A program made the translations under genes and the position numbers. Shown here one piece after another: positions 1-8,628 of a stretch of 39,427 bases of DNA. The notes under the pieces were generated by a model that saw nothing but the letters and a program-made list of their open reading frames with translations, was not told where the DNA came from and ran no database searches. The stretch covers positions 1 to 39,427 of the forward strand of contig JAAWIE010000010.1 in assembly GCA_022796195.1 (NCBI GenBank), in the 5' to 3' direction. Numbering within the stretch: the stretch's first letter is position 1; every line of letters begins with the position of its first letter. The DNA is from Lawsonibacter sp. (GTDB lineage: Bacteria; Bacillota; Clostridia; Oscillospirales; Oscillospiraceae).

Positions 1-64
1 CCCATTGGCTGTCGCTTAAATCACTCGCATACCTGCGTCTCTCATTTTTCTGTATCATACCCTC

Positions 65-70
65 ATTATA
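65..70 (-). promoter_or_regulatory. possible -10 element reading out of the window
   Basis: On the minus strand this reads TATAAT. The hexamer 17 bp upstream matches a -35 poorly. It could serve a minus-strand gene lying left of position 1. Bases 1-97 hold no other recognisable feature. Confidence 0.25.
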
Positions 71-147
71 GCACCTTTTTATCTATTGGTACAGCTTCTA
101 AGATGAACTTGGAAGAAAAACGAAGTTTTTCGCCAAAGTTCTTTTCG

Positions 148-173
148 GTTCCTTTTCTTTCAAGAAAAGGAAC
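148..173. repeat. palindromic repeat with 12-bp perfect arms
   Basis: GTTCCTTTTCTT and its exact complement are separated by two bases (160-161), inside a longer stretch of roughly 108-186 that is AT-richer than its surroundings. In the minus-strand frame it reads as lysine/glutamate-rich nonsense ending in KNFVFLP. From memory, strings of this kind recur at many loci in related gut Clostridia, which would make it a dispersed REP- or MITE-like element; this window cannot confirm that. It lies exactly where the neighbouring ATPase fragment loses its coding sequence. Confidence 0.6.
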
Positions 174-191
174 AAAACCCCCGCAATGTAC

Positions 192-491
192 TTACGGAAC
201 CACCACATGGGGCGCGGTGCCGTCCACGATGGCAACGCCCCGGCCTGGCAGGACCAGTGCGTCCAGGGAGTCCGGGTCTCCGGAGCAAACAATGTACTCA
301 GTCTCCAAACCTGCATCCTCGGCCCAGGCGCCGACCCGGCGCATAAGAGTAGATTTTCCACAGCCGGGCCCACCCTTCAAAATGTAGATGGCTCTAGCTT
401 GTTCCGGGGGCAGCAGATGGTCATACAGTGAATAGAACCCAGCGGGGGAATTGGCTCCCAAAAAATATTGGATATGTGGCAAAGTAGTCAT
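192..491 (-). pseudogene. 3'-truncated P-loop ATPase (PRK06851-like), 99 codons left
   Basis: Only the N-terminal quarter of a P-loop ATPase survives. A Walker A motif GGPGCGKSTL sits near residues 40-49, followed by a CSGDPDSLD segment and VDGTAPHVV, all typical of the PRK06851-like ATPase family, whose members are several hundred residues long as I recall them. The frame stops right after HVVVP, where the family would continue with a proline/tyrosine-rich segment, and the DNA beyond is the palindromic repeat at 148-173. The start has a good ribosome site (GGAGGG six bases before ATG), so this was once an expressed gene. It could still make a 99-aa product, but one without a Walker B region. 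The cause, repeat insertion or deletion, cannot be told from this window. Confidence 0.7.
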
Positions 492-579
492 AAGCGACCC
501 TCCATATTAACGATTTTACGTTTTAGACTATGTTTGGAGCGCCCGGTTGGTGAAAATATGAGAAACCGCAAAACAGGGA

Positions 580-609
580 TTGAAGAAAACCGCTGATTTG
601 TGGTATACT
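580..609 (+). promoter_or_regulatory. sigma-A promoter of the nitrite/sulfite reductase gene
   Basis: TTGAAG at 580-585 and TATACT at 604-609 are separated by 18 bp. The inferred start near 616 leaves a leader of about 58 nt with GGGAAAGG before the ATG at 675. Confidence 0.6.
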
Positions 610-674
610 GAAAAAAAGAAAGTACGATATTCGTCCAGTCATCTATTTTATATAAGGGAAAGGTTGAGAACAAC

Positions 675-2219
675 ATGAACGACCAATGGACCAGCACGTT
701 CCGGACAGAAATTGAGTCCTTTCAAGAGACCATCGGCGCTTTTGACCGGGGCGAGCTCGACCGGAAAGCCTATAAGGGCATATCCGGGGGCCTGGGTTCC
801 TATGCACAGCGGGACCCCTCCCGGCACATGCTGCGCCTGCGTATGCCGGGAGGCCGGCTGACCCTGGAGCGGCTGAAATTTTTGGCCGAGACAGTGGAGC
901 GTGAGAAGGTAGACCGGATAAAACTGACCACCTGCGAGACCATCCAGCTCCACGACCTGACGGCAGGCCAGGTGCCCGAAATCATGAAAGCGGCAATTGA
1001 CAGCACCATTCTCACCAAGGGCGGCGGCGGCGACAATCCCCGGAACGTGATGGCCAGCCCGCTCAGCGGTGTGCAGTCGGGGGAGGCGTTTGACGTTATG
1101 CCCTACGCCGAGGCAGTAACCGAATACCTGCTGTCCATCTGCCGGGATATCCACATGCCCCGTAAGCTGAAAATCGCGTTCTGCAATGGGGCGGACGACT
1201 GTGTTCACAGCGCCTTCCGGGACATGGGCTTCCTGGCCCAGACGGACGGCACCTTTGCCCTGCGCATTGCCGGGGGACTGGGGGCAGCCCGGCCCTCCAT
1301 GGGCGTGCTGGTGGACGAGGCGGTGAACCCCAAAGAGATCCTCTACTACGTCCGAGCCATGGTGGATACCTTCTGCGCCCACGGCGACTATGAGAACCGG
1401 GCCAGGGCCCGTACCCGCTATATGCAGGACACCCTGGGGCCTGACGGTCTAAAAGATGCTTTCCTGAAAAACGCCGCCGCCCGCAAGGCGGAGGGTGGTC
1501 TGGACATTACCGGCCTGGAGGCCCCCGCCGGTATCGCCCGAGACAACACCGGCACGGTGAAACACCCCCGGGCCATCCCTCAGAAACAGCCCGGCCTCTA
1601 CGCTGTGCAGTACCACCCCATTGGCGGTCTCCTGCCCATAGAAAAACCCCGGCAGCTGTACGAACTGCTCAAGGACATTCCTGGAGCCGAAGTCCGCATC
1701 GCCCCCAACGAAACCCTGTATCTGATTAACCTCACCGCCGCCGAGGCAGAGAAAGCACTTGCTGTCACCAGCGACAGCGCGCAAACCGAGTTTGAGTGCA
1801 GCGTAGCCTGCATCGGCGCAACCACCTGCCAGCAGGGCGTGCGGGACAGCCAAGGTGTACTTCAGGCTGTGGTGAACGCCGTTCGCGCGGCGGGCATCCC
1901 CGACGGCGCTCTGCCCAAGATCTGCATCTCCGGCTGTCCCTCCAGCTGCGCCGCCCATCAGGCTGGGGCCATGGGGTTCCAGGGAGGCGTGAAGCTGGTG
2001 GATAAAAAACCGGAACCCGCCTTCAAAATGACCCTCGGAGGGAGTGACCAGCTGGGTGCGGCCCGATTTGGAGAAGGCTCCGCTGCCATTCTGGAGACCG
2101 ACCTGCCTGCCCTTCTGGTGGAACTGGGCCAAGCCGCCGCAGCCGCCGGCCAGAACTGGGCACAGTGGTCGCAGGATCACGCGCAAGAGCGGGACAGCAT
2201 TATCGCCAAATACGCATAA
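675..2219 (+). CDS. nitrite/sulfite reductase, siroheme [4Fe-4S] hemoprotein
   Basis: A 514-residue member of the siroheme nitrite/sulfite reductase family, which reduces nitrite to ammonia or sulfite to sulfide with six electrons from ferredoxin or a partner flavoprotein. Two ferredoxin-like halves are visible (about 40-130 and 305-370). The [4Fe-4S]-siroheme cysteines are C379 and C385 (CIGATTC) and C421 and C425 (SGCPSSC), matching the family CX5C...CX3C signature. The length is normal for single-chain NirA/Sir types. It stands alone between its own promoter and a convergent hairpin, with no flavoprotein subunit or nitrate reductase nearby, so nitrite versus sulfite cannot be decided. The ferredoxin at 35.9 kb is one possible donor, by inference only. 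Confidence 0.88.
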   Translation: MNDQWTSTFRTEIESFQETIGAFDRGELDRKAYKGISGGLGSYAQRDPSRHMLRLRMPGGRLTLERLKFLAETVEREKVDRIKLTTCETIQLHDLTAGQVPEIMKAAIDSTILTKGGGGDNPRNVMASPLSGVQSGEAFDVMPYAEAVTEYLLSICRDIHMPRKLKIAFCNGADDCVHSAFRDMGFLAQTDGTFALRIAGGLGAARPSMGVLVDEAVNPKEILYYVRAMVDTFCAHGDYENRARARTRYMQDTLGPDGLKDAFLKNAAARKAEGGLDITGLEAPAGIARDNTGTVKHPRAIPQKQPGLYAVQYHPIGGLLPIEKPRQLYELLKDIPGAEVRIAPNETLYLINLTAAEAEKALAVTSDSAQTEFECSVACIGATTCQQGVRDSQGVLQAVVNAVRAAGIPDGALPKICISGCPSSCAAHQAGAMGFQGGVKLVDKKPEPAFKMTLGGSDQLGAARFGEGSAAILETDLPALLVELGQAAAAAGQNWAQWSQDHAQERDSIIAKYA

Positions 2220-2228
2220 AACGCGCAA

Positions 2229-2250
2229 GAGCGGCCCGAAAGGGCCGCTC
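2229..2250. terminator. convergent hairpin between reductase and ABC operon
   Basis: GAGCGGCCC-GAAA-GGGCCGCTC forms a perfect 9-bp stem with a GNRA-type tetraloop. No strong T-run follows on the plus strand. On the minus strand a weak TTGCGCGTTTT follows, which suits the end of the six-gene minus operon. Confidence 0.6.
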
Positions 2251-2312
2251 TCAGACTATCAAAACCGCAAGAAACGCAGGAATCACCGCCGGAAGGCTTT
2301 CGAAATCCCCGG

Positions 2313-3068
2313 TCATTTATAAAAATACCGCAGGCCCTCCGGGGTTTCCACCCGTCCCAGACAGACCCCCATAACCTGTTCCAAATTGGGGCCTTCGTAG
2401 AGCTGCTGGGGCGTTCCCACTTGGCAGACCCGCCCGCCGGAGAGCAGAACTGCCCGGTGGGCGTACCGCAGGGCGAGGGTCAGATCATGGAGTACCATCA
2501 CCACCGCCCGTCCCTCCTCCGCCAGACGTCGGGCCAGCGCCATCACTTCCAGCTGACAGCTCACATCCAAATAAGTGGTGGGCTCGTCCATCAAGACGGC
2601 GGCGGTATCCTGCGCCAGCGCCATAGCTAAATAGACCTTCTGCCGCTGTCCGCCGGACAGTTCGGGCAGAAGCCGGGAAGCCAGCTCCCCCGCCCCCACC
2701 CAGTCCAATGCCCGGCGCACCATTTCGTGGTCCTCCCGCCGGTAGCGCCGCGGATAGGACAGATGAGGAAAGCGCCCATGAAGAACCATGCGTCCCGCCG
2801 TGATGCTGGGTACAGAGCGGGACTGGGGGAGGTAGGCCACTTTTTGGGCGATTTCTTTGGCTGAAAAGCGGGTAATGGAGACGCCGTCCAGCCGGACTTC
2901 TCCGCCAGACCGGGCCAGCAGACCGCAGGCGGTACGCAGCAGGGTGCTTTTTCCACAGCCGTTGGGTCCCAGAACCGCCAGCACCTCGCCGGGCCGGAAC
3001 TCCAAATTGATTCCCTCCAGCACAGTTCGGCCTGGGTAGCCCGCCTGGAGGTTTTGCAGCTCCATCAT
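2313..3068 (-). CDS. ABC transporter ATPase, iron-siderophore/cobalamin type
   Basis: A 251-residue cytoplasmic ATPase that powers a FecCD-type importer. Walker A is GPNGCGKST (34-42), the Q-loop glutamine is Q82, the signature is LSGGQ (137-141), Walker B is VLMDEP (158-163) and the switch histidine is H194. Length and motifs match FecE/FhuC/BtuD-type subunits. The start overlaps the end of the permease gene by 4 bases, so the two are translationally coupled. It is the last gene of the minus operon. The substrate could be a ferric siderophore, heme or cobalamin, and nothing in this chain decides. Confidence 0.92.
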   Translation of the reverse strand: MMELQNLQAGYPGRTVLEGINLEFRPGEVLAVLGPNGCGKSTLLRTACGLLARSGGEVRLDGVSITRFSAKEIAQKVAYLPQSRSVPSITAGRMVLHGRFPHLSYPRRYRREDHEMVRRALDWVGAGELASRLLPELSGGQRQKVYLAMALAQDTAAVLMDEPTTYLDVSCQLEVMALARRLAEEGRAVVMVLHDLTLALRYAHRAVLLSGGRVCQVGTPQQLYEGPNLEQVMGVCLGRVETPEGLRYFYK

Positions 3069-4081
3069 GTTCCACCCCCCCTTCTCTGCCGGAACAGGAG
3101 CCAGAGAAAGAAGGGGCCTCCCGCCAGAGAGAGCACCACCCCGAGCGGGAGCTCAAAGGGAGCGAACACAAGCCGGGATACCAAATCACACACCGTAAGC
3201 AGGAGCGCCCCCCCCAGCGCGGAGGACAGCAGAAGGGGAAAGCTCTCCTCGCCCACCAGGCGGCGCATAATGTGGGGGGTCAACAGACCCACAAAGCCCA
3301 GCAGTCCGGCAAAACTCACTGCCGCCCCAGCCAGAGCGGCTGCAAGCATCAGCAGGACCAGCCGCAGACGCTTGGCGGGCAGACCCAGGCTCTGGGCGGT
3401 CTCCCGGCCCAGCAGAAGCAGGTCCAGTTCATTGGACAGGGAGAGGGCTGCGGTCAGAGCAATCAAAATGACCCAGAAAGCGGGGGCCAGACGGGCCATG
3501 GACAGGTTCCTCACCCCACCGATGCGAAAGTCGGTGTAACCGCTGAGGGCGTCGGGGAAGAAGGTCACCACCGCGTCAATGCCCGCACTGAACATGCTGG
3601 ACAGCGCCACCCCGGCCAGCACCAGAGTAATCCGGGCCGCTCCGGCCCGCTCCGAGATAAACAGCACCAGCATGACCCCCGCCAATGCCCCCAGAAAGGC
3701 GGCGGCGGGGGTCCAGCGTACCGCCTCGGGGGCGATGGCACAGCAGATTGCGGTCGCCAGTCCCGCTCCGGAGTTGACCCCGATAATATTGGGCGCGGCC
3801 AGGGGATTGTTCAGCACGCCCTGAATCATTACGCCTGCACAGGCCAGCGCGGCCCCAGCCAGCAGACAGCCGCACAGCCGGGGCAGGCGGGCATAGAGGA
3901 TAATAGCCGTTTGGGTGCCGCCCCCCCGGCCCATCAGAACGGCCAAAACCTCCCCCGGAGGGATGGGCGCCGCCCCGAAGGTCAGATTGCCCAGACAGGA
4001 TAACAGCACCAGCCCAAGCAGGAGGGCCATCAGCCCAAGCCGCCCCCTATTCCCCGCACAGAATATCGGACAGCTTCTCAT
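3065..4081 (-). CDS. FecCD-family ABC transporter permease
   Basis: A 338-residue integral membrane subunit of an iron-siderophore or cobalamin importer, with many hydrophobic helices and the family segments PLAAPNIIGVNSGAG and GLLGFVGLLTPHIMRR, the latter near the cytoplasmic coupling helix. The given start at 4081 has a G-run ribosome site and overlaps the upstream lipoprotein gene by 35 bases. An internal ATG at 4030, just after the lipoprotein stop, is also plausible and would give a protein 17 residues shorter. It forms a complete importer with the binding protein before it and the ATPase after it. Confidence 0.92.
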   Translation of the reverse strand: MRSCPIFCAGNRGRLGLMALLLGLVLLSCLGNLTFGAAPIPPGEVLAVLMGRGGGTQTAIILYARLPRLCGCLLAGAALACAGVMIQGVLNNPLAAPNIIGVNSGAGLATAICCAIAPEAVRWTPAAAFLGALAGVMLVLFISERAGAARITLVLAGVALSSMFSAGIDAVVTFFPDALSGYTDFRIGGVRNLSMARLAPAFWVILIALTAALSLSNELDLLLLGRETAQSLGLPAKRLRLVLLMLAAALAGAAVSFAGLLGFVGLLTPHIMRRLVGEESFPLLLSSALGGALLLTVCDLVSRLVFAPFELPLGVVLSLAGGPFFLWLLFRQRRGGGT

Positions 4082-5018
4082 AGGAATCCCCCCACAGGGC
4101 GTTGGGCTTCAGGCTGAACATCCGCCGGTCCAGAAGATGAAACCGTCCCCCCTGCACCGCCTGCAAGCTAGACCATGCGGGGTTGGACAGCAGGGTATCC
4201 TCCAGATTGGCCTGGGCCGCCGCCTCGTCGGTGCCGTGGTAGACCGCAAAAATATAGTCCGGGTTAGCCTGAAGAATCGCCTCCAAGCTCAGCTCCTCCA
4301 ACCGCGCACCGTCCTGGTCGGCGATGTTGATGCAGCCCAGTTCCTTCAACATGGGGCCCAGCACGTTATCTTCGCTGTTTTTCACCTTCACACTGCTCCC
4401 CGACACTTGAAGCGTCAGAACCGTGGGAGAAAAGCTGTACACTGCCCTGCGGCTCACCGCCTCGTCCACCTGAACCTTGACCTGCGTGCCGTATGTTTCA
4501 AAATTCTCCGGATGTCCGGTGAGCTGGGTGAACAGCTCCAGCAGGTCCAGATAGTCCTGGAAGGAGGACACGTCAAAATAAGCGGCGGGGATGCCGGAGC
4601 GTTGGAAGGTCTCTTGCAGCTCCAGATTGGAGGGAGAAAGACTGCTGGCAATAATCAGTTCTGGTTCCGCCGCCAGTACCAGTTCGGCGTTGGGCTTCAT
4701 AGGGGAACCGATGTTGGCGGTCTCCCCCAGCTCCAGCCCGTAGGACTCCCATGCGTCGTTAGCGGTAGCGGCTAACTGGGGCGCTCCCCCCGCCAGCACC
4801 CAGACGTCGGCAAAGCTGCCAATCATCACCACCACCCGCTCCGGCTGCTCCAGGTTAAATTCCTGCCCCAAATCGTCGGTAAAGGCGATGGTTTCCACCC
4901 CGGCCGCAGTCGGAAGGGAGCTGGAGAGTCCGCCGGAAGTCTGATGGGCAGTTTGCCCTCCACAGGCGGTCAAAAGAAGCGCCGCACACAGCAGCGAGCT
5001 AAAAATGTGTCGTTTCAT
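4047..5018 (-). CDS. iron/cobalamin ABC transporter substrate-binding lipoprotein
   Basis: A 323-residue extracytoplasmic lipoprotein that delivers ligand to the FecCD permease. The N-terminus is a lipoprotein signal peptide with lipobox LTAC and lipidated C19. The mature part has the BtuF/FepB-type fold: ERVVVMIGSFADVWVLAGG opens the first lobe, a long linking helix runs through the middle, and LLDRRMFSLKPN lies in the second lobe. The start is supported by AAAGGAAA before the ATG. There is no riboswitch in the 35-base gap to the upstream MBL gene, so any metal control would have to act at the distant operon promoter. The cargo is unknown. Confidence 0.9.
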   Translation of the reverse strand: MKRHIFSSLLCAALLLTACGGQTAHQTSGGLSSSLPTAAGVETIAFTDDLGQEFNLEQPERVVVMIGSFADVWVLAGGAPQLAATANDAWESYGLELGETANIGSPMKPNAELVLAAEPELIIASSLSPSNLELQETFQRSGIPAAYFDVSSFQDYLDLLELFTQLTGHPENFETYGTQVKVQVDEAVSRRAVYSFSPTVLTLQVSGSSVKVKNSEDNVLGPMLKELGCINIADQDGARLEELSLEAILQANPDYIFAVYHGTDEAAAQANLEDTLLSNPAWSSLQAVQGGRFHLLDRRMFSLKPNALWGDSYEKLSDILCGE

Positions 5019-5053
5019 TGGTTTCCTTTCTCGGTCAGGTCAGCATTGATCGA

Positions 5054-5896
5054 TTAAAAATTCAAACTCTGTCCGGTGGACAGGGCGCTGCATTGGGGCC
5101 CGAAGCAGTTCTGAAGCAGAGCGAAGGCGGGCTCTCCAGTGCAGTGCCCAGTGTAGAGCTGCTCCACACCCAGCTCGCGCAAAGCGCCGGCCACCTGGAA
5201 GACATATGCCTGGGTGCAGTTCATCCCGCTCTCTCCCTTGCCGAACATGTGAAAGCCGCCCACCACAGCAAAGACCCGTTTGCCGGGAAATTGATCCAGC
5301 ACACTCCGGACAATATTGACAATTCCCCCATGACTGCAAGAATTCAGGACCACCAGTCCTCGCTCTCCCTCCAGCACCAGAGACTGTTCGTGGCGGTAGT
5401 CGTCGGGGATAAAGTCATCCTCTCCCCGTTTAAACAGCAGGTCGGCGGCTTGGCCGGCGAATACCGGGTCATGGACGGTCTCCCCCGCCAGCCAGACCCC
5501 TTCTGCCAGGGAGTACAGCCCAGTGATTTCCACAAACCGGTTTTGATACTCCCGCCAGAGCGCCCGGTGTACGCCGATATACCGCGGCCCCTCCGGACCG
5601 GCGCCGAAGTAGGCCCCCGCCGCCCCAGGGCGGACATAGACCGGGGCACGGCTGTTGCACTGAAAGAACCGGCGCAGGCCGTCGCCGTGGTCGAAGTGGC
5701 CGTGGGACAGCACCGCCGCCTCTACTGCGGACAGGTCTACGCCCAGAACCTGGGCATTGTCCGCAAATTTGCCCGAGGCCCCAGCGTCCAGCAGAAGAAC
5801 CCGGTCCCGGTATTCAATATACAGCGACAGGCCGTGTTCCGGAGTCAGTCCGCATCCCTCCGGGGCGGTGTTTTCCATCAGTACTGTGATTTTCAT
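5054..5896 (-). CDS. MBL-fold metallo-hydrolase
   Basis: A 280-residue soluble metallo-beta-lactamase-fold protein. The metal-binding HGHFDH motif occupies residues 65-70, further ligands lie in SCSHGG and YTGHCTG, and the N-terminal segment MKITVLMENT is typical of the subgroup annotated as dihydropterin-aminobenzene phosphate synthase-like, after the methanopterin enzyme. Clostridia do not make methanopterin, so that name should not be taken as function; a phosphoester or cyclic-nucleotide substrate is possible. It is 16 bases downstream of the MATE gene and 35 bases upstream of the binding-protein gene, within the minus operon. Confidence 0.85.
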   Translation of the reverse strand: MKITVLMENTAPEGCGLTPEHGLSLYIEYRDRVLLLDAGASGKFADNAQVLGVDLSAVEAAVLSHGHFDHGDGLRRFFQCNSRAPVYVRPGAAGAYFGAGPEGPRYIGVHRALWREYQNRFVEITGLYSLAEGVWLAGETVHDPVFAGQAADLLFKRGEDDFIPDDYRHEQSLVLEGERGLVVLNSCSHGGIVNIVRSVLDQFPGKRVFAVVGGFHMFGKGESGMNCTQAYVFQVAGALRELGVEQLYTGHCTGEPAFALLQNCFGPQCSALSTGQSLNF

Positions 5897-5912
5897 AGAA
5901 GTACCTCCTCGG

Positions 5913-7289
5913 TCACGCCCGCGTCAGGTCCCGAACCCAGCGGCCGGAGCGCAGGCGGTGGATACCGGCGAAGAATTTGACCGCCTGTTCCAAAGGAAAG
6001 GCCAGATAGACCCAGAAAACACTGGTTTTCAGCACCAATCCGCACAGGGCGGCAAAGGGGATCGCCACCCCCCACAGCGGGCCGATGTCCACAAGGGTAG
6101 CGGCTTTCACGTCGCCTCCGCCCCGAAGAACTCCGGTGATATTCACACTGTTGAAGTCCTTCAAGGGCATGGCAAGGGCCATCATCACCATCATCATAGA
6201 CGCCACCCCGGCAGAACCGGGGGACAGCTTGAACAGCGGGTAGACCCATGCCGGTGCAGCAAATTGGACAAAGGCCAGCAGCAGCACCCCTAACACCACG
6301 CCTCCGGCGCACGCCAAGGTGTTCAGAGCCTTACCCACGTCCAGCACTTTGTCCGGGCGGCCCGCACCGATCTCCCGGCCAATGATAATGGAGGCTGTGG
6401 AAGCTAAGCCAAAGGACACAACCATAGTGATCTTTTCCATGTTTCCAGCGATGGTGTACGCGGCCAGAATCTCAGTGCTATTTGCCATGTGCCCCATGAT
6501 GGTGGGAAAAACGGAGGTGCCCATCCCCCACATGGTCTCGTTGCATACCACAAGCCCGCCATATTTCAGGAAACGGCGGGTCATATCCATTCCAGGCCGG
6601 AGCAGAAGATGGAGATGGACCCGAAAAAACCGGTTTTTCATCATGTGAAGGACCACAATGGTGACCTCCAGCAGGCGGGCCGTCAGGGTAGCCACCGCCG
6701 CCCCCCGAACGCCCATGGCGGGTGCACCCAGCTTACCAAAGATAAACACCCAGTTCAGGAAGGTGTTGACCGTCATTGAGGCCACCAGAATATACAGTCC
6801 CAGCTGGGGGCGCTCCATACTGCGGTAGGCGGCCACATACATCATGGTAAAGGCGTTGCACACATAAGACATCCCGGCGATGGAGCCATACTGCGCAGCC
6901 ATCTCAATCACTTCCGGCTCGTTGCCGAACAGGCTGAGAAACTCTACCGGACAGACCAGAAGAATCGCCGCAAAGAGGGAGGACACCAGCAGAACCACCC
7001 ACAGGGCCACCCCCAGAACACGATTGATCGACTCCATCTCCTGTTTGCCCCAGTACTGGCTGACCAGCACCGAGGACCCGCTCTGCACGCCAAAAATGAA
7101 CATTTGCACCGCGAACAGCGGAATATTAGCCAGCGTCACCGCCGCCATCGGCACTTCCCCCAGCATGCCCACCATAAAGGTATCCGCCATGCCCAAGGCG
7201 CTGGTAATCAGGTTTTGCAGTACAATCGGCATGGCCAGCAATACCACCTGCTTATAAAATCCAGGTTTTTGCTTCAAGAATGCGAACAT
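5913..7289 (-). CDS. MATE-family multidrug/cation exporter
   Basis: A 458-residue membrane protein with about 12 predicted helices in two similar halves. The first opens with KQVVLLAMPIVLQNLI and GMADTFMVG, and the second with a comparable segment near residue 240. These are classic MATE (MatE Pfam) features: sodium- or proton-coupled export of drugs or metabolites. Its position between a cysteine desulfurase and an MBL hydrolase, ahead of an iron-type importer, would suit export of a small metabolite or siderophore-like compound, but that is inference. It starts 19 bases after the desulfurase stop. Confidence 0.93.
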   Translation of the reverse strand: MFAFLKQKPGFYKQVVLLAMPIVLQNLITSALGMADTFMVGMLGEVPMAAVTLANIPLFAVQMFIFGVQSGSSVLVSQYWGKQEMESINRVLGVALWVVLLVSSLFAAILLVCPVEFLSLFGNEPEVIEMAAQYGSIAGMSYVCNAFTMMYVAAYRSMERPQLGLYILVASMTVNTFLNWVFIFGKLGAPAMGVRGAAVATLTARLLEVTIVVLHMMKNRFFRVHLHLLLRPGMDMTRRFLKYGGLVVCNETMWGMGTSVFPTIMGHMANSTEILAAYTIAGNMEKITMVVSFGLASTASIIIGREIGAGRPDKVLDVGKALNTLACAGGVVLGVLLLAFVQFAAPAWVYPLFKLSPGSAGVASMMMVMMALAMPLKDFNSVNITGVLRGGGDVKAATLVDIGPLWGVAIPFAALCGLVLKTSVFWVYLAFPLEQAVKFFAGIHRLRSGRWVRDLTRA

Positions 7290-7308
7290 GAAAATTGGCT
7301 CCTTCGTA

Positions 7309-8448
7309 TCATGATAACGTGGGAAAATAGGCGTTCTGAGCCGCTTTCAGCCCCTGGATCAGCGCGTCCACATCCGCGCGGGTGCTGTCATAGGAAAAAC
7401 TGATCCGTAAGGCGCCGTCCAGCTGCGGTTTGGGCAGTTTCAAAGCCGCAAAGACATGGCTGAGCGTTCCCTTGTGGCAGGCAGACCCAGACGAAATATA
7501 GATCCCACGGTCGCTGAGCACCCGTACAATGACCTCGCTCTTGCAGGCGGGCAGGGAGATAGGCAGAATATGGGGCGCTCCCTCCGGGACAAGAACCACC
7601 GCCTCGGGAAGTTCCCAAGCCAGCCGGTCAACCGTATAGGCTTTCAGGCTGGACATGCGGGCGGTATCCACATCCATGGCGGCCGCGCCCAGGCGGGCGG
7701 CGGCGGCAAAGGCGGCAATCTGGGCGGTGGCCTCCGTGCCGGAGCGCAGGCCAGACTCCTGTCCACCCCCCCGGATAAGCGGCGGGAGATTCACCCCCTC
7801 ACGGATATACAGCGCCCCAATTCCCTTAGGTGCATGAATCTTGTGCCCGCTGACGGACAGCAGGTCCACCCCCAGCTCCTTGGGGGTAAAAGGCACCTTT
7901 AAAAAGCCCTGGACCGCATCACAGTGGACCAGCGCGGGACAGCCCGCTGCCTTGACCGCCTGAACGGCCTCCTTGACTGGGAGAATGGTTCCCAGTTCGT
8001 TATTCACCAGCATCATGGACACCAGAACTGTGTCCGGGCGGAGGGCGGCGGTAATCTGGGCGGGGTCAATGCGGCCCTTGCGGTCCGGCTGGAGGTATGT
8101 CACCTCATACCCCTTCTGTTCCAGCGCCTTGCAGGGCTCCAGCACGGCGGCATGTTCCACGGCAGTAGTCACAATATGCTTGCCCTGCCGGCGGTTCAGT
8201 TCCAGTGCGCCGGAGATCGCCCAGTTATCGCTCTCAGAACCGCAGGATGTGAAATGGACCTCATCCGCTTGACAGCCCAGCGCCCCAGACAGGGATTCCC
8301 GGCAAGTTTGCACCAGTCCGGCGGCCTTTTTTCCGAAGGCATACTGGGAAGAGGGGTTCCCCCACTCCTTTGTCATAGCCTCCCAGGCCGCTTGTGCCGC
8401 CTCCGGCCGCACCGGCGTAGTGGCGGCATTATCCAAGTAGTGAAACAT
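7309..8448 (-). CDS. cysteine desulfurase (NifS/IscS family)
   Basis: A 379-residue PLP enzyme that takes sulfur from cysteine as a persulfide for Fe-S clusters, thiamine or tRNA thiolation. The PLP lysine is K203 (SGHKIHAPKG), H99 lies in the VEHA motif, and the catalytic cysteine is C324 in SSGSACHKG. Length and motifs match class V NifS-like desulfurases. No iscU or mnmA follows; it is the first gene of the six-gene minus operon. The start carries a good site (AGGAGG) and its promoter lies at 8485-8513. The co-transcribed iron-type importer fits Fe-S supply, by inference. Confidence 0.92.
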   Translation of the reverse strand: MFHYLDNAATTPVRPEAAQAAWEAMTKEWGNPSSQYAFGKKAAGLVQTCRESLSGALGCQADEVHFTSCGSESDNWAISGALELNRRQGKHIVTTAVEHAAVLEPCKALEQKGYEVTYLQPDRKGRIDPAQITAALRPDTVLVSMMLVNNELGTILPVKEAVQAVKAAGCPALVHCDAVQGFLKVPFTPKELGVDLLSVSGHKIHAPKGIGALYIREGVNLPPLIRGGGQESGLRSGTEATAQIAAFAAAARLGAAAMDVDTARMSSLKAYTVDRLAWELPEAVVLVPEGAPHILPISLPACKSEVIVRVLSDRGIYISSGSACHKGTLSHVFAALKLPKPQLDGALRISFSYDSTRADVDALIQGLKAAQNAYFPTLS

Positions 8449-8484
8449 CGTATTTGCCTCCTGAAATCGAAATCAGTACGGGGT

Positions 8485-8513
8485 ATTTTATGCTGTTTTG
8501 CAGGGAAAGTCAA
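8485..8513 (-). promoter_or_regulatory. sigma-A promoter of the six-gene desulfurase-to-ABC operon
   Basis: On the minus strand TTGACT (8513-8508) and TAAAAT (8490-8485) have a 17-bp spacer. No other convincing promoter was seen in the short gaps down to 2313. Confidence 0.7.
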
Positions 8514-8561
8514 GAGGCGTTTGAGGCGGGTCGTGAAATCAAATTTGCGGGGCGGTTTATC

Positions 8562-8590
8562 TTGCAAAGTGGAAGGGTTTTGTATATAAT
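8562..8590 (+). promoter_or_regulatory. sigma-A promoter of thiamine diphosphokinase
   Basis: TTGCAA at 8562-8567 and a perfect TATAAT at 8585-8590 with a 17-bp spacer, divergent from the desulfurase promoter. The leader is about 32 nt, too short for a TPP riboswitch. Confidence 0.75.
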
Positions 8591-8628
8591 GGAACCAGAA
8601 AAACAGCTCGAGAAAGGAGCGGTGCGCT

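Noticed and set aside
648-1382. 244-codon minus-strand open frame
   Set aside because: It is a shadow of the siroheme reductase gene.
5018-5980. 320-codon plus-strand open frame
   Set aside because: It is antisense to the MBL hydrolase, which has an intact HxHxDH motif; no recognisable domain is present.
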